DNA of 5,936 nucleotides from Candidatus Woesearchaeota archaeon (GTDB lineage Archaea; Nanobdellota; Nanobdellia; Woesearchaeales; GW2011-AR15): positions 1-5,936 of the forward strand of contig JAFGSP010000007.1 in assembly GCA_016934775.1 (NCBI GenBank), given 5' to 3'. The position numbers were made by a program, and so were the translations under genes. Shown here in pieces: positions 4,851 to 5,936 of this stretch; positions within the stretch are counted from its first letter, which is position 1, and each line of letters starts with the position of its first letter. Below the pieces are notes generated by a model. The model saw nothing but the letters and a program-made list of their open reading frames with translations. It had not been told where the DNA came from and did no database searches.

Positions 4851-5936
4851 ATGGTAAAGGCCAATGTGGATATTATTCTGGATTTACTTAGGGAAAAAAA
4901 GACAGTTTCTGAAAACGATATAATCTCTAAGCTTAAATTGCCGAAAGAAGATATCCAGAAATCGCTTGATTATCTTGAAGAAGACGGCGTTGTAAAGATT
5001 CAGCACAAATTTCCGCATATGATGGTAACTCTTATTAAAGATCCTGATGAGGCATCTAAAGAGACACCAGATGTTTCAGAAATGGAAGGAGACAAAGAAG
5101 ACACGCCGCCTGATTCTTCTTCATTTGATGAACAGTATGCACCAAAGACAGTTCCTGATAAAAAAACTCCTGAAAAACCAGGCCAACCATCAGCGCAGCA
5201 AGGTGTTTCAACACAAATTCTAAAACCAAGCCCTGAAATAGGAATAAGTACGGGCCAGGAGCCAAAGCAAAAAGATGGTTTGATTACAACAGGTCATGAA
5301 ACAAACGAAGAAACTGAAGATTTTCAATTTCAGCTGGCTGAACAGGGAGAACAAAACATTCCTCCTCCTCAGACACCCGGGCATAACCAAGGCCAGTCAC
5401 AAATGAATTTATTTGTTTCTCCTACAATGGTTTCAGAGGGCAGCGGAGGGAATGTTCCTCAAAAGAGCATCCCTTCTGACGGCATTGAAACTGTCAAAAG
5501 CACTCGTGAATCAGCTTTTGAGCCAATGCCCGGGCCTATAGAAACCAGGCCAGAAGAAGTCCCGGATGTTAATCCTCTTAATGAAGATTCATTTGGGTTT
5601 GAGCTTAATGCACCTTCTCCCGGCGGAAAAGAGGAAAAAGAACAGAAAAAGCCAAAGCCTGTTTTAGCTTATAGTGATAAGTATTCCAAGAAAAAAGACT
5701 ACAGCTTTCCAAAGCAGGTCCAGAATGATGTTGAGAAGATTGATTATCTCATTACTATGGCAAATCAAAAAATAACAGAGCACGACTATAAAGACCTGAA
5801 TGTGCTATATAGGAACATATATGAAATGTACACTAAGGTAGATTTAAGTCCTAATGAGCGATATATAGTCGGAGATAAGCTCAATGAGCTTTTCGACAGG
5901 GTTAAGGGAATCTACCTCATAGAGGGCACAGCAATC
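4851..5936 (+). CDS. Winged-helix-like protein with long disordered linker and C-terminal helical domain (3' end outside window)
   Basis: An open frame of 362 codons that runs off the window without a stop. Residues 1-62 look like a winged helix: helix VDIILDLLREKK, helix-turn-helix VSENDIISKLKLPKEDIQKSLDYLEEDG, then a wing VVKIQHKFPHMMVTLI. Residues about 63-270 are low-complexity, rich in Pro, Gln, Glu, Ser and Asp (for example NIPPPQTPGHNQGQSQ), predicted disordered and acidic. A Lys-rich patch (260-282) leads into a helical domain, residues about 286-362 (VEKIDYLITMANQKITEHDY, NVLYRNIYEMYTKV, ERYIVGDKLNELFDRVKGIY), which looks like a two- or three-helix bundle. The layout recalls uncharacterised DPANN proteins; I cannot name a family. 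The winged helix could bind DNA or be a protein-interaction module. What follows base 5936, perhaps a membrane segment, would help decide. The start follows from the TATA position and the lack of any earlier in-frame ATG after the terminator. Confidence 0.8.
   Translation, partial: MVKANVDIILDLLREKKTVSENDIISKLKLPKEDIQKSLDYLEEDGVVKIQHKFPHMMVTLIKDPDEASKETPDVSEMEGDKEDTPPDSSSFDEQYAPKTVPDKKTPEKPGQPSAQQGVSTQILKPSPEIGISTGQEPKQKDGLITTGHETNEETEDFQFQLAEQGEQNIPPPQTPGHNQGQSQMNLFVSPTMVSEGSGGNVPQKSIPSDGIETVKSTRESAFEPMPGPIETRPEEVPDVNPLNEDSFGFELNAPSPGGKEEKEQKKPKPVLAYSDKYSKKKDYSFPKQVQNDVEKIDYLITMANQKITEHDYKDLNVLYRNIYEMYTKVDLSPNERYIVGDKLNELFDRVKGIYLIEGTAI

Noticed and set aside
5056..5265. Minus-strand open frame of 69 codons opposite the last gene
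   Set aside because: It is antisense to the linker of a continuous + strand frame, has no promoter or ribosome binding site that I can see, and shows no recognisable domain.
1..5936. A novel defence system, CRISPR array, tRNA or mobile element in the window
   Set aside because: I found no spaced repeat array, cloverleaf, transposase motif, nuclease or toxin-antitoxin pair. The content is a transporter operon, a small zinc ribbon and an uncharacterised multi-domain protein.

Overview
The window looks archaeal. Its TATA boxes (TTTTTAAA at 4578-4585, TTTAAATA at 4819-4826) sit at the distance from the start codons expected in archaea. T-rich tracts follow genes, some genes have GGAGGT-type ribosome binding sites, and one gene appears leaderless. 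The gene content agrees: a COG1361-type (S-layer-like) CARDB/NEW3 surface protein and a tiny DUF5679-type zinc ribbon. The style resembles DPANN lineages such as Woesearchaeota or Pacearchaeota, but that placement is inference; no marker gene is present.

Region 1 (1-3879) is a MacB/LolCDE-like ABC transport operon, all on the + strand. It opens with the last 25 codons of an ATP-binding subunit (ends at 80). Next comes a secreted, C-terminally anchored protein with three predicted Ig-like modules (126-1403). Two paralogous FtsX/MacB-type permeases follow (1420-2640 and 2671-3879). Two different permeases suggest a heterodimeric membrane core. The surface protein occupies the position that a MacA-type adaptor or a substrate-handling partner has in bacterial systems.

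Region 2 (3894-4529) follows the second permease by 14 bases and is probably co-transcribed. It encodes a soluble 211-residue protein with a transglutaminase/papain-like Cys...His signature. A hairpin overlaps its stop codon.

Region 3 (4530-4850) holds a well-formed promoter and Shine-Dalgarno site driving a 51-residue CxxC...CxxC protein (4632-4787), then a T-rich terminator and a second promoter.

Region 4 (4851 to window end) is a long open frame that never closes in the window: at least 362 residues, with an N-terminal winged-helix-like domain, a disordered Pro/Gln/Glu-rich linker of about 200 residues and a C-terminal helical domain. Its TATA box is so close to the ATG that the mRNA is probably leaderless.

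Every gene is on the + strand. I see no tRNA, rRNA, CRISPR array, insertion sequence or convincing minus-strand gene.
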